64,000 nucleotides of DNA from Zantedeschia hybrid cultivar (GCA_030544215.1 JARZZO010000004.1:46551980-46615979); one strand, 5' to 3'. Numbered from the stretch's first letter, positions 35,427-47,985 are shown. Notes: a model not told the origin generated them from the sequence alone. Made by a program: numbers and translations.

Positions 35427-37014
35427 TGTAAGGAATCGTCTAGAACGCAGCGGAAAATAAAATCGATTCCATTGTATCGGTTGCTGGGTTCGTAAAACGG
35501 ACATTAAAATAAACGCGGGAAGAACGGTTCTTCACCTTTGCGGGGTTTCGAATCTCCCGTGGATGATGCCGACTCGATAATCGCGCACGCGCACGATCTC
35601 TAGAGGTATCCACACGAGTTCCCGCAGCAGACGCGATTTCCTCCTCGACTTGAGTGCTCCAACCAGATCTCAAATCCACCATGCGCGAAGAGAGACAGAT
35701 CCACTCCAAGAGAGAGAGAAGGAGAGAGAGAGAGGAGATAGAGAATCTGGGGTGTAAAATTCGTCCAACCAACCTTTTTACCCCTCCCCCTTGGCTCTCC
35801 TTATATAGAAATAAGGATAAGCACAAGGATTAATCCTCATGATTATCCAAAAGTTTGGCCTTAGATAATTCTCCATTAAATCTTCATGTTTATCCTGCGG
35901 CTTTTCATAAAAACCCAAATAAGCATGAAATTTAACGTCTCTCACCGTCTGACGAGAACTCTTATGTGTGTGACCCTCTAGGCCCATTTATCAGTCCGAT
36001 TGCAGGCCCATTAAACTTAGAACTGTTTCTTGAGTTTAATATTTATTAATTAACATTTAAACATCATATGTTAAATGATTAATTTAATAAACAAGTGAAT
36101 TATCATCTGATGATCAAATCACCTGGCCTTCTGATCATGAACAGCACCAAACACTACCTCATGATCCCAGAAGATATAAGGGATATTGTTCCCTTTAATT
36201 AAACATTTCCGTCTGCAGATGCCGTACAGATCTAATCCTTCACTCATGCAATGTCCCAATAATGCAAGGGTATGGTTTTATAGTCAAACCCTCTTTCGCA
36301 TTATCCAGATGGATTCCAGTACTCAGTTAATATCTAGAAAGACATATCTTTCATTTGACCATAACCAGGGATTTATATGTACACATCCATAGGACATTCT
36401 CTCTCCAGTCTTATACCAAGAGTGAGTGATCCCTTGTTGTTCACTCAATTACCTTCGCAAGCTTTCCACTATATCTGAAAGACCGATTATGGTGGACTTA
36501 ATGGTTAAAGTCCAGAAGTCAGAGAATCAAGATACAATGGTCCACAAACAAGGTATCATTGGTGACTCAGGTCAAAGGACCAACTGTGCTACTGCAACGA
36601 TTGAATTCCCTGGTTGACTAATAGGTATAATTACTATCCAGGAATTCTTATTTGGGTCTGTTCAGTGAACTCATTCTCTAATGAGCACCCACATGTTTGT
36701 CTTAGTGTCACCACACGAGTGAATGTGAGATCATTCACCCTCATCACATGAGCAGACATAACTTGTGTCGATCTTATCGGATATTTAATGTCCATCTCAA
36801 ATATCCTATGATCGAGAACTGTTTAAGACAATTGACTGAGGATATTGATCTCACTATCATGATCTCATCATGATTCAATATCCCATACATTTGTCTATGG
36901 ACCTTCATTACGATAGTTAATTTGCGAGAACTATAAATGAAGAAATGATTGCCTTTATTAATAATTTGAACTAGAATGTACAATGATTGGCTTTGAGGCC
37001 ACCCAATTCTAACA
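35427..37014 (-). repeat. Copia-A 5' LTR
   Basis: 1,588-bp partner of 11247-12821. The minus strand carries the TATA box TTCTATATAAGGA (about 35799-35811). Confidence 0.93.
35799..35811 (-). promoter_or_regulatory. TATA box in Copia-A 5' LTR
   Basis: CTATATAAGG on the minus strand, identical to the TATA box at the same site in Copia-D. Expected promoter of the Copia-A transcript. Confidence 0.6.
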
Positions 37015-39136
37015 GGCAGTACCAGGCGGTGGCTAGGGTTTCTCCTAGCCGCGCGCCCAGGCGTTCAGGGCCCGGTCTGGGCTCTTTGACCCGGCCGAAA
37101 CCGGCAAACTGACGCCTAAAAGACCAACCTGACCGGGTCTTTGCACTGCCCAGGAGCCCAACCTGGTTCGACCAGGTGGGACTGGGTTCAGGTGCCTGGC
37201 CTGAGCCAGGCTGGGGACCTGGCCGGGTCTAAGCCCTGACCAGTGGCCCAGGGCCCTACAGTCCAGGCCCATTTAAACCCCATTAACCCGGCCCTTTTAA
37301 CCCCACCCCTATTAACTAAAAGATTATAATTAAGTATAGTTTAAAATTTGTTTTAAATAGCTTAAAACTTGTTTTAAACTTTAAATTATAATCTTTTAAT
37401 TAATAATAGGTTATTATAAGATATGATCTTATATAAGATTAAAATTATTTTAAGAAATGTTCTTAAAATAGTTTAACAATTGTTGTTAAATAATATGGTT
37501 TAAGATGTGAATTTAAAATAATTAACAAGGGTTGTTAATTTGTTTTAAGTTATTAACATAAATATTATTAACAATGTTGTTAATATATTTTATATAAGTG
37601 ATTAGTGGGGTTATTTAAGATGTGATATTAAATTGAATTAACAAATGTTATTAATTTATTTTTAAGTCATGATCTTAAATAGAATTAGCAAAAGTTGTTA
37701 ATTTTATTATAATTAAGTGATTAGATACATTTAAGTTTCTTAACACTTGTTGTTATGAAGTTAATTTTAATTAAGGGACACTTAATAAAAGTTATTAAGT
37801 GATTTATTGACTTATTATAAATGTTATAATAAGGTTAATCATTTCTTAAGAAATTAAATTTAATAAAAGTTATTAAAGATTAATTAAGTCTTAATAATAG
37901 TTATTAAGATTATTAATTAATTTTCTCAAAGATCTCTTAATTACAATTTTCATTGATTTAATCAACTTGAAATTAGATCTTTTAATAAAAGTTATTAAGA
38001 GATTCATTAAGTCTAATATGTTAGATTTTTTTAATTATAATTGTTCTAATTAATGTTTCTTAATAATTGTTATTAAGAATTATTAATTAATTAAGGGGTT
38101 TTAACAAGGAGTTGTTAATGGGTTAATAATTTGAGTTGAAAATTGTTTTGTAAATGTTATTTAGGAATTTTTAATTCTTTCTAAATGTTAGATTGTTTCA
38201 CATTAATAATTGTTATTAATGTGAATTAATATTAATCTAAGTGTTAGATTAATTAATTTAGAATTGCTCTAAATTTTGCATGGAATATTTTAGAATTTTA
38301 ATTTTAGCTTTGTGCACATGTTGATGTGTTTAATGTTTTAAATTAGATTTATTGCACGTTAGAAAATACGATTTTCGAAAATTCAAATTATCCAATTTTG
38401 AGTGGTACCCAGGTTTTGAGAAAGCCAAAATTATTATATTTTCAAAATTTTAACCTTCATGTGATGTGCTTTATCATGTGTGGATGGTTAAAATTTGTGG
38501 TGATCATGGACATGCACTTAGTTAAATTTCATATCATGTGATGATGTGTGATTATATGGATTGTTATGGGATGTGATGCACATTAATTAAGTGTTAATTA
38601 ATGAGGCCTGCGTGTCTCTTCTCTTTCTCATTCCATTGTAATTCTATCTACCTCCATTATTGTACTCGGCCATAAGGCTTTCTCTTACAATTTATTTGTA
38701 TTTGAAATTGTTTCAAAATTAATATTATTTGTAATTGATCGTGTCGGCCGAGGAGAGGTGATGATGATCCATAAATGCAACCAGGAAGGCGACAGGAGAT
38801 GAGATCACTAGTGGCTATGTGTTTGCATGTTTAAATTATGTAAATGTTATATAGTTTTGGTGATTAATTGTTTGGCTCCAGTTAATCACCGTGTTGTCCA
38901 TGACTACATAATAAACATGTATAGATGATGCATGCTTTTTAGTTTTTGATTATGAATCGATTACTAATATCTAGGTATAGTTAAATATATACGATATATT
39001 TATAAACTATCACCTAGGATGAGACCAACTTAATATAAAGAAAACCTTCAACATAAAGTCTAAGCCGGAGCGCGAGTCATTGAGAATGTACCGCGTGGCT
39101 CTCCATCAATATAGTTCTTAGAACTTGATTAAGTGA

Positions 39137-39460
39137 TGACAGTTTCTACGTATTTACCCTAGATCTGCCATAATCTGATGAAAGGACTATTAACTATGGC
39201 ATCTTGATGCCTTGAGATTGGAATAGAGGAACGGTGTAGCTATCCTCGCGTTTACCCGGGAGCTGCATTCTTACTCTACTCTATTACGTATTGATAGTAA
39301 AGCTTAGACCAGGTATAATGGTCTACTGTGTTTACCCAGGACCATTAAAGACCTGGGAGCCGAAATAAGATCGGATATTGCAAGGAGTTGCAATTACCAT
39401 GAGATGGTTGCTCTAAGATAATGGTATGATACTATGTGTTTACTCGAGGTCATACTGTGA
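39137..39460 (+). repeat. Four-hairpin array, Copia-B leader (diverged core)
   Basis: Four copies of a different core, near TGTGTTTACCCAG, with TTTAC at 39153, 39251, 39331 and 39439 (spacings 98, 80 and 108 nt). Complementary arms include AATGGTC/GACCATT around the third copy, GTATGA/TCATAC around the fourth and TAGCT/AGCTG around the second. The spacing is the same as in Copia-A, -C and -D although the core sequence differs. Confidence 0.72.
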
Positions 39461-39478
39461 TTCTTGGAGATTCTGATC

Positions 39479-39550
39479 CTCACTAGGAGACCGTCGGAGT
39501 CTTCCATTCTGTATACCTGAAGGTTATACAGTCTGTCGAAAAATAGTGGG
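39479..39550 (+). other. Predicted three-way RNA junction, Copia-B leader
   Basis: CTCACTA (39479-39485) faces TAGTGGG (39544-39550), allowing one G-T pair. Inside are GGAGAC/GTCTTCC and CTGTATA/TATACAG. It ends 79 nt before the gag-aligned ATG. Confidence 0.62.
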
Positions 39551-39629
39551 AAATAATTCAAGATAAAAGACCATAATTGAATTATAAGAACTATATACTT
39601 AAATCACGTTATTTCCTTCGTTCACCAAT

Positions 39630-42428
39630 ATGTCGTCTATTTGAAATTTTGGCATATTGGATGCCAATACTTCACATATTCAGACTGACAAGAAAACTCT
39701 AAAGAATGTCTTTAGGGGTGAGTGAAAGTCACTATCCTAATCAGGTATCATGAATACTCTTACTTGGATAGACCAAGGTGAAGAGGTACTCATGATATGC
39801 CTTTTTGAAAGGTTTAATCATTGTCATGAAATCTCTTATTTGGATAGACCAAGATGAAGAGATATTTATGATGTGCCTTTGAGAAAGGCAAGTGGTAAGA
39901 TTTTAAACGATCGAATCCACACCTGAAAATGATAAAGAAAAGTCAGCTGAGATAGAGAAGTAGCAGTTCTCCCACTGCAACCAATATAAGGATACTGGTA
40001 AATGCAAAATGAATATGAAACTTGAAAGAAGTCTCATATATTCTTGTTATCAACTTTTGCATGTCTATTGGAGAATTAGCGTATCCAATATGAGATATTG
40101 GAAATGGTTCTCAGAGCTGTGATGGTGTGCAGACTTAGACAAGTAAAAGAAAATCGAGAAAATGTAAGTGTTGAGTTAGACTTAACTATTGTTCATGATA
40201 TTCATAGGTTACTGTTAGACAATAAATCTTTGTATGTCTATAGGAGTTTAATATGAAACTGAATAATTGTTGTTTAGTTGCATGAGATATCAAGAATTAT
40301 AAAAGTGAATAACATTGACTGAGAAGGAACAATAGTTGTTCAAATCAGTCAATGCACTATAAATTCTTGAAGTGACATTTCATGTGATGAATGTTCACAA
40401 GTCTCCTATAGAAATGAAGTGTGTGAATCTTGATTATCTATGGTATTGTACACAGGGTTGTACAATAAGAAATTATTGATGCTGATACATACTGATGTAA
40501 ACAGCTCAATGTCATCTTAAGGCCAAAGATAATCACTTCTATTAACTTACCTTATTAGTGTACTCTTAGAATGATTCGACTGTATGTACTTACTGAAGTA
40601 CAAGACGAATGCATATGAAAGATTAAGGTATAAGATCAATATGAAGTATTAGAATTTTTGATTTGATCAAAGAAACTAATACTTAGGTATATGATTCACA
40701 TAAATCATTAAGAGGATAATTATATCATCGCTCAATTAATCCTCATTGTGTATCATAGCAATATGATAGAATGAGGAATTGTACCTTATTAAGATATGGT
40801 GCAATACATAATAAGATTTGCCTAATTATTATCCTTGTGAACATGAGTGTGAACATTAGATGTCCATACTTTATAGATGGTTCCAAATAAGTCAGTGTAT
40901 GTCCATATAAGATATGGAAACCAAATAATTCATTTGAGATGTGAATTATGAACAAACCTGATTTAAAAGTCAGGTATTACCATGGTTTGAATTTGTGAAT
41001 GTCTAAAGAGTTTGGACATTATAATTATTGGCCAGACGATAATGAGATAATTATCATCCTGAAAGCTATCTTATGTGAAGAGGAATATGTTCTTAAAGAA
41101 GATACTGGGAGCTGATAAAACTAGAAGATGTTCTAGATTCACAAGTTAACATAAGGTTATTAGATAATCTTTAGTTGTTTAGAACCACTCATGACACACA
41201 TGAGAGAGCTTCGTAGATTTTTTGAGATTCTCTCAGTGACTAGAATGATATGTTTGACATATCAAATTTAGCAAGATGAGAGGAGCTCAAAATAGATTAT
41301 GATCTAAAATCAATGATAATGATGCTCTCTGTCATTACAACTTTGAGATTGATAAGTTTATTAGAATTCTACTTATCTATACTGCCAATCATGAGATGAT
41401 GACAGTTGGATATTAAAAGTTCTCTCTCAATGTGATTGAGGTAAAGATGTATATGATACACCTTTAAAACTTTTAGAATGTCCAGGAAGCAAGTTATGAA
41501 TTCAAAGATCATTTTGAATCAAACTAAAACTTCCCAAAGTTGTAATAAGAGTTTTTGACTTAATTGTCAGATATTATGTGATCATTAAGAATGATTACGG
41601 ACTGTGTGTGTTCAAAGAAGACAGTGGGATTACGGTCGCTTTAGTAATGCTTTATGATAATAACATCAAAGTCATTGAGAATGACTTCGGGATGTTACTA
41701 TTAGTGAAAGCATTGTTAACCATGGTTTCCTCCATAATGGATTTAGTTATAATATCCCACGTATTGGAAATACGAATCTATTAAGATAGATTGGTAGGGA
41801 TATTATATTGACCTGTATGTCAAGACGTTTGGCATAAATTTCATAACAAGTATCAATTGTTGAGATATGAAATTTATTCCTTTAAAGAAAATCTTCCTTA
41901 TAGGATACATGAGTGAAATACATCATTAAGCACTTGAGAAGTGCTAAGGATGCATTCACGTATATGGAGAGGATGATTTGAAACTATGAGGTCATACTGA
42001 CTCAAATTTCAAGTCAAATAATGGATTCAACCTTCTAGTAGAAAGGAATGGATTGGAATGGTTCCAATCCAGAACTCGATATTAAGGTGACGACATAAAT
42101 GAGTGATATTGTTATTAGAACAGTATGTATGAAAAGGTTCATCCCTGAACTAGTTGCAGTTCTAAAAGGTCTCTGATACCATCCTATCGTTGTAGGACAA
42201 CAGTGGGAGTAATGAATTGTGTGATCGAGCCATGGTCTCTTCAGAAGTTCCAGAACATTCTGAGGTTCTTTCACAGGCTCGGAGACAAAGGATAAATAGG
42301 AAATAACGTAATGGAAAATATTCCATCTATAGATAATTTAGCAGATCCCTGACCAAGTCTTAGTCACAAACTTTTTGTGAGCATCACCTAGATTTGATGG
42401 AGATCAAATGCGAAGGTGATTGGCTTGA
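39630..42428 (+). pseudogene. Copia-B gag-pol relic
   Basis: Highly decayed coding region. The start reads MSSI then a stop, then GILDAN, matching MSSPNPLRCILDAN of Copia-A. Most of gag and protease is missing or unrecognisable. Patches remain of integrase and the linker (EEYVLKEDTGS near 41080), RT (LYDNNIKVIENDFGMLLLVKA at about 41650-41715, matching LYVDDILLIGNDVGMLSSVKA) and RNase H (near 42190-42415). At about 2.8 kb it is roughly 1.1 kb shorter than the same region in Copia-D. A near-duplicate of about 65 bp (about 39751-39815 and 39826-39890) lies in the gag region. Many stops; not functional. Confidence 0.78.
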
Positions 42429-42443
42429 GTCCAAGTAGGAGAT
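42429..42443 (+). promoter_or_regulatory. Copia-B polypurine tract
   Basis: GTCCAAGTAGGAGAT abuts the 3' LTR. It differs from the AAGTGGGAGA of the relatives by one G to A change. Confidence 0.8.
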
Positions 42444-44027
42444 TGATGGATATAGGTGTCCTCTAAGCCAATCATAAGTCATCTATTTCAATCTGGTTCA
42501 CTAATAAATGGTATTAAATTCATTATGTAGATTGACATATTTATAATTGCGCATAATGAAGTCCATGAATATGTGCAATAGTCATCAGATTATGATGAGA
42601 TCATAATAATGAGACTGATGACTTATAAACACATATTCTCAATTGTTCCTAGTCGTAGGATATTTGAGAAGGACATCAAACATCCGGTTAGACTAGTACA
42701 GGTTATTCCAGCTCATATGATGAGGGTGACTGATCTCGTTAGTTACTAGTGTGGAGACACAATGGTAAACCTGTAGGTGCTCATTGGGGAATGAGTTCAC
42801 TGAATTGATCCGACATAAATCGCCGAATGGTAATTTACCTGACTGTCAATCGGTTTGATTCATCGTCACAGTGGCGTGGTTGATCCTTGGACTTGAGACA
42901 CCAAAGACACCTTGTCGGTGGACTTCTGGACTTTGACTTTGACCTACTAATCCCTATCCACGGGATCTCTAATAGTCAAGGATCGGGTCCAGCGGAAGAC
43001 CTTCGAAGGTGATTGTGTGTTCAATAAAGGATCGTTCACTCTCAGGTAACTAGAGAGAGAATGCTCTAGAATAGATCCACAGGAGTCTCTGGCTAGAGCA
43101 GAAACAATATCAGAAAATAGGTTTTCGGATATTGTAAAGCGGAGTCTGATTCAAGTGAGTTGACAATCTAGGGTTTCACAGTTGACCATACCCTAGGTTA
43201 ACTCGAGAGTATTGTTGGAACGAAGGATTATAGCCACGTGGTAACTGTGGACGGACAGGTTCCATGAGTGGGTTGCTGAACCCCATTACCTACCAGGATC
43301 ATGCGGTGTTGCTTGGCACCCAACTTGATCGGAAGTCCGACCGAATTTACATGCGATGATAATTCAGTTAAGTAATTAGTTAATATCTAGATATTAATTA
43401 ATTACAATAAGTCAATAACTAGTTATTGGATTTAACGGGCTGAAAACCGGACTGGTAAATGGGCCTAGAGGGTCACACGCAATAAGATTCTCAGTCGGTG
43501 GTACATAAGTGGGATTTATATTAAGTCGGCGACTTTTGTGAAAAGTCACGCCGACTTAATATATATACGCGCTGTTAAGAAACCCTGGGCCAAGCTCCAA
43601 GATTTCCCCTTACTCGCCGTCATCCCTTCCTTTCTCTCTCCTCCTTTAGGCGCCCCGTTCGAGGCGCCGAGATTGTCACCGTCTCCACCGCGCGTGATTC
43701 CCGAAAGTCGGGAATTCCCGTCGGCGGGATTTCAGCAATCATTGCGACGACGGATCTTCAGCGAGCGAGTTGATATGGACGAGGGATCGAGGACGAACCA
43801 CCGCGGAGGATCGCGTGGATACCGCTGGAGGCTGGACGCTTGTGCGGCTCGCGGCATCGCCTCGACGGAACCGAGACGGAAGCGGATTCGAATCCGCACA
43901 CAGTAATTGGATTACTCCCGTTAGTTTTCGGTTTTAGTTTTTCGTTCCGAATTGGATCAGCGGGCATCGGGCGGGATTTTGTTCATCGTTTATGCTGCGC
44001 TCTTCGCGTCCCGCCCGGATCCTAACA
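42444..44027 (+). repeat. Copia-B 3' LTR
   Basis: 1,584-bp partner of 8972-10541, TG...CA, followed by the duplication ACCTC. Confidence 0.92.
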
Positions 44028-44032
44028 ACCTC

Positions 44033-44549
44033 CAGATGGCAACACCACCTACCAAAGTAAAAAATACATGTTACACCATTGCTCCCTGAGTTCTTAGTTA
44101 TCCAACTTGCATCACTATATCCTTATAGGACAATAGAAAATTTCTTAAGATGCAAGCCTAGGGTGATAGTACCCTAAGTACCTCAACGTCCTATCCAAGC
44201 CTTCCTAGTGAGTACAGTTAGGACAACTAGTGTATCTAGTGAGTTTAGCCGCTGCATATGAAATATTACGTCTAGTACAGTTTGCCAGATATCAAGCTCC
44301 CTATAACCTAGGAATATCGTAATTGCGACACAAGTACACTACTCTTATTCTTGTAGAAGACTCTAGCAGGATCATAAGGTGTACAGACAGATTTGCAATT
44401 CTGATAGCCAATTTTTTCCAAACCTTTCTCAATATCTATCCTTTTAGCTGATTTAGTTAGTTTCAGTCCTAGAATTACATTTGCCTCACCCATATCCTTC
44501 GTTTCAAATCTACCACTTAAGAATGATTTTTGTCTTATTTACTATTCCC
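44033..44549 (-). pseudogene. Copia-E pol, RT C-terminal to RNase H N-terminal part
   Basis: The minus strand reads SFLSGRFETKDMGEANVILGLKL, then KGLEKIGYQNCKSVCTPYDP, the thumb/connection part of a Tork-like Copia RT. Below it is decayed RNase H coding DNA with several stops, ending VGGVAIW at the Copia-B insertion. 8966 continues the same protein. Confidence 0.8.
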
Positions 44550-44552
44550 AAA

Positions 44553-44882
44553 GGTTCACTTTGTATGCGGAATAGGGCCGGAATAACCGGTATAAAGGCC
44601 CTATTGTGGTTTGGTTGCGGGGATACCTAATTCTCCCAATTCCCCAAACTCTACCTGGAATACCTAATTCCCCCATTCCCCCAATTTTACCCTTTATTTC
44701 ACTCTTTATTCCACTTATTCCTACCAAATCACTTGGAATAGAACAGTGTAATTCTACTTATTCTTGGTGGAATACCAACAACTTACCAAATCAAAATACC
44801 AAATCAAAATACCTCTTATTCTGGTTTAAGAAATCCCCATAACCTTATTCTGATTTAAATTATTCTGCAAACAAAGTGAACC
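44553..44882. mobile_element. MITE with inverted terminal repeats (Tourist/Harbinger-like)
   Basis: A 330-bp insert in Copia-E RT. Its ends are inverted repeats: left GGTTCACTTTGTATGCGG, right the complement of GGTTCACTTTGTTTGCAG. AAA flanks both sides (44550-44552 and 44883-44885), a 3-bp duplication. The interior is AT-rich with repeated GGAATACC-type words and has no coding capacity. Harbinger MITEs usually duplicate TAA or TTA, so the family assignment is tentative; the insertion itself is clear because RT coding sequence continues on both sides. Confidence 0.82.
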
Positions 44883-45936
44883 AAAGTGTTTCCGAATAAC
44901 AAGATATCATCTACATATAAGCATAGAACTATACATTCATTACTTTTAAATTTATGGTAGACACGTTTATCAAACTTATTGACTATAAAGCCAAATGACA
45001 TAATGATTGTGTCAAATTTCTCATGCCATTGCTTAGGGGCTTGTTTTAATCTATATAAGGATTTAACAAGTCTACAAACCTTCTTTTCACTATCAATAGC
45101 TACAAAACCTTTAGGCTGATCTATATAGATCTCCTTGTCAAGATTGTCAAGATCAGCAGCTACATCCATTTGATGAACAGTCAGATCATATATAGAAGCC
45201 AGCTATAGAAGCACCCTTATAGTAGTCATCCTAGTAACAAGGGAGTAGATATCAAAATAATCAATCCCCTCCATTTGTTAAAATCCCTTAGCAACCAATC
45301 TAGCTTTATACTTGTGAATAGTTCCATCAAGTTTGATTTTCTTCTTAAATACATATTTACATCTAACTATTTTTGATCCAGAAGGAGGATCAACTAACTC
45401 CTAGGGACCATTAGCAAGAATAGAATCCCTTTCTCTCTTAATGACTTCCTTCCAATGCCTTGCCTCAGAAGAGGCCATAGCATCCTTGAAAGTGGGAGGG
45501 TCACCCTCGATTTGGTAAGTGATAAATTCACTTTCAAAATCCTTGGCAACTTTTTGTCTTTTACTCTTTCTAGGTTCTATTTCTTCTTCATGATTGGATG
45601 CACTTGCTCGCATATTAGTCATTCTTTCTACATGTTTTGGAATAGAATTAGGTGTGGATGGCATAGTCTTAGAAGAAAGATGTTGAGGTATACCAGTCTT
45701 CAAAGGAAACACATTCTCGAAGAATGTAGCATCATCGACTATGGTATTAACATCTATGTCGAATATCTTAGCCTTAATCACAAGAAATCTATATGCATAG
45801 TTGTTTACTGCATAGCCTAGAAATACCGTGTCAACTATTTTAGTTCCTAGCTTCTTCTTTTTGTGTTCAGCGACAAGTACTTTAGCAAGACAACCCCACA
45901 CTCGAAGGTATTTCAAACTAGGTTTCTTATTTCTCC
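44883..45936 (-). pseudogene. Copia-E pol, integrase C-terminal to RT
   Basis: From high to low coordinates, the minus strand encodes the integrase C-terminal signature KKPSLKYLRVWGCLAKV and VFLGYA, a basic linker, then the RT N-terminus (FKDAMASSEARHWKE, KIKLDGTIHKYKARLVAKGF) and RT core (QPKGFVAIDSEKKVCRL, YRLKQAPKQWH, LCLYVDDILLFGN). Stops near 45400, 45290 and 45180 break it. It is cut above at 45937 by Gypsy-1 and below by the MITE. The intervening protease, gag and 5' LTR must lie right of the window, beyond Gypsy-1. Confidence 0.85.
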
Positions 45937-47985
45937 TGTAACGACACGCCACCCTATAATCGGGGATCCGATTACTAAATAGGTACCGAATCATTAATTT
46001 GGAGCCAAACCAGGATCTTGATGAGTCTGAGAAATAAATAATAAACTAAGCTAAACATTCACATCGCATTGAATTAAAAAGGAAATGCAAGAATTAAAAA
46101 TTATTACAATGCGACTCGACTTAGCAAATAATTACATACTCGAACCGAAAGGAAATAATTAAGCATACAGGCCAGAAAATAAAATAACAACTATATCGGG
46201 GCATACCCCGGAACAACGATTGCTGGCACGCGACCCAAAGCAACACTCTCCTCGCTACGCCTGCCTGGAACCCTCACCTAAAAACTACAGGGGTGAGTCT
46301 CATTGAAAAGACTCAGTAGGGATCCTTCGATCCCCACCGCCCACTCACGCACCCACAAGTGCAACAACACACATATAGGTAATTTAAGCAAGTAAAGCAG
46401 TAAACACAATTCCTAGATTTCGATATAAAACACATGCATTTGAAATATAACATGCATAATTCTAAAACCACTCTACCACGGAGCCCACAACCAGCGTCTC
46501 AGCAAAACACGCCAACCACACGGCCGAACGTGGGAAACACCGATCCGCTGAGACCAAACAGCAACCCCTCAGATAGCGTGCTGGCTACTCCGGCCTGACA
46601 GGCTACAGGTGGTTCTGCTTCCCCTAGCACGAGTGACACTCTGAATGTACCACTCCCATATCGGTACTAGCTATACCCCGGGGTACACCAGGTGACCCTC
46701 TTTCTAGGCGTCACCCCACCACTCCCACACCGGCGCCGTGTCACTCCCACACCGACACAGGATGCCTAGGCGATAACAACTGTCACTCCCGCGTCGCCCA
46801 AGCCGACGTTATTCAAGCTTCCTAAACTGGTTCATGTGAAAACTAGCCTCAGAAGATGACCTAAAACGCGTCGTCTATAGAGGTCTCCGTTTAAAAGGCG
46901 TCGCTGTCCCGAGTCGCCTGGTAACGATAGAAACAGAGATAGGCCTCGATGTGATCTGACTTAAAACGCGTCGAGCATGGAAATCGCCGTTCAAAAGGCA
47001 TCGCTGTCCTTGGACGCTCATCAGTCCAGAGACAGAGTCTGTTATTTGGGCTAAATCGCGTCGCGAGTGGAAGCCGCCTTTATAAAAGGCGTCGCTGTCT
47101 CCCGACACCATTTAACCCTTACAGACAAGTTCTTCCTCCGCTATCTCCCAATCCACGGGGTGGGATTTCCTCCCCCAAATCGTGTAAAAATACAAAAAAA
47201 GTGGAGAAGGAGGAGAAGAACCTAAATACCCATTAAAACACCCAAATTCTCATTACATGCAATTAGTATTTTCACCCCAAGAAAACCCCTAAACATGCTC
47301 CAAAGCGGGAAGAACATGGTTTTTAAATGAAATACAATGGGGATCGTCACCCTACCGGTTACTCGAACTCCTCCTAGCTCCAAGCCACCAACCCGCCTCG
47401 CCACACGCCGCCGCCGGTACCGCCGTGGACGTCGTTACTCCACCGGGACGTCGGCCACCGTCCGGAGAGAAATGCACCACAGAGGAAGTGGTGGTGGTAG
47501 TGGAGGAAGTTAGGAGGCTACTGGAGTTGAGGGAGAGGAGGAATGGGGAGAGGAAAGCAAGGAGAGGGGGAAGGGGTTCGCCGGAGATCGAAGGGGAGAG
47601 AGGAGAGAGAAGAGAAAGGAGAGAATGAGGGAAAGGAGGGAGGGTTCGCGGGGTCAAACAAAAGCTGGGAAAAACGCGTCGTCCAAGCTCGACGTCATTC
47701 AGATGACAAGACCAGGCTGTACTCTGACAAAGTAGGGTCGTACTCTAAATGACGTCGTCCATACAAGACGCCATTCAGACGATAAGACGGGGGGCGTACT
47801 CTCGCGCCCCAATGCCAGCCCACGTGGCGCCCATGTGGCACAGCCTAAAACACGTCCACATTGATGGACGCCGTTTAAATCGCGTCGAGCTTGGAAACTA
47901 AGTCTCAGCCCCACCAGGGCCGAAACTAAGGGATTTGACCCCGAAAACTGATCTGATAACCGGATCCGAAACCTCAATCCTTACA
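45937..47985 (-). repeat. Gypsy-1 3' LTR
   Basis: 2,049-bp LTR. On the plus strand it begins TGTAACGACACGCC and ends CAATCCTTACA. It shares its terminal sequences and a block near 47440-47470 (GGGACGTCGGCC) with the Gypsy-2 LTR in reverse orientation. Compared with the 5' LTR it lacks about 150 bp near 46786. Confidence 0.92.
46865..47110 (-). repeat. Hairpin array in Gypsy-1 3' LTR, cluster 1
   Basis: Units with AAAACGCGTCG facing CGCCGTTTAAAAG or GGCGTCG recur at about 50-80-bp steps. They are the same arms as in the Gypsy-2 LTR, read on the other strand. A second cluster lies at about 47672-47900 (ACGCGTCGTCCAAGC, GACGTCATTCAG and similar). Confidence 0.68.

Larger units (their letters stand above)
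11247..37014 (-). mobile_element. Copia-A, Angela-like LTR retrotransposon (layer 2) with nested inserts
   Basis: Minus-strand element with LTRs at 11247-12821 (3') and 35427-37014 (5'). Flanks are GGCGG (11242-11246) and GGCAG (37015-37019), a 5-bp duplication with one mismatch. After removing Gypsy-2 its length is about 9.45 kb, close to the 9.5 kb of its relative Copia-D. Gag, protease, integrase, RT and RNase H follow one frame, except for one nonsense codon and the Gypsy-2 insertion. It inserted in the leader of Copia-B. Confidence 0.92.
37015..39629 (+). other. Copia-B leader, second part
   Basis: This resumes the Copia-B leader right of Copia-A. It has a GC-rich block (37020-37310), an AT-rich block with TTAATTAA-type repeats (37310-38300), unique sequence, a hairpin array (39137-39460) and a junction fold (39479-39550). 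It ends at an ATG (39630) aligned with the gag start of the relatives. Confidence 0.75.
8972..44027 (+). mobile_element. Copia-B, LTR retrotransposon (layer 1), degenerate, with nested inserts
   Basis: LTRs at 8972-10541 and 42444-44027 begin TGATGGATATAGG and end CCTAACA. ACCTC flanks both outer ends (8967-8971 and 44028-44032), a perfect 5-bp duplication. A primer site follows the 5' LTR and a purine tract precedes the 3' LTR. After removing Copia-A the native length is about 9.3 kb. The pol remnants match the Angela-like Copia-A and -D but are heavily decayed. It split Copia-E. Confidence 0.93.

Noticed and set aside
47425..47752. Glutamate/arginine-rich frames on the plus strand
   Set aside because: Antisense readings of the purine-rich part of the Gypsy-1 3' LTR.
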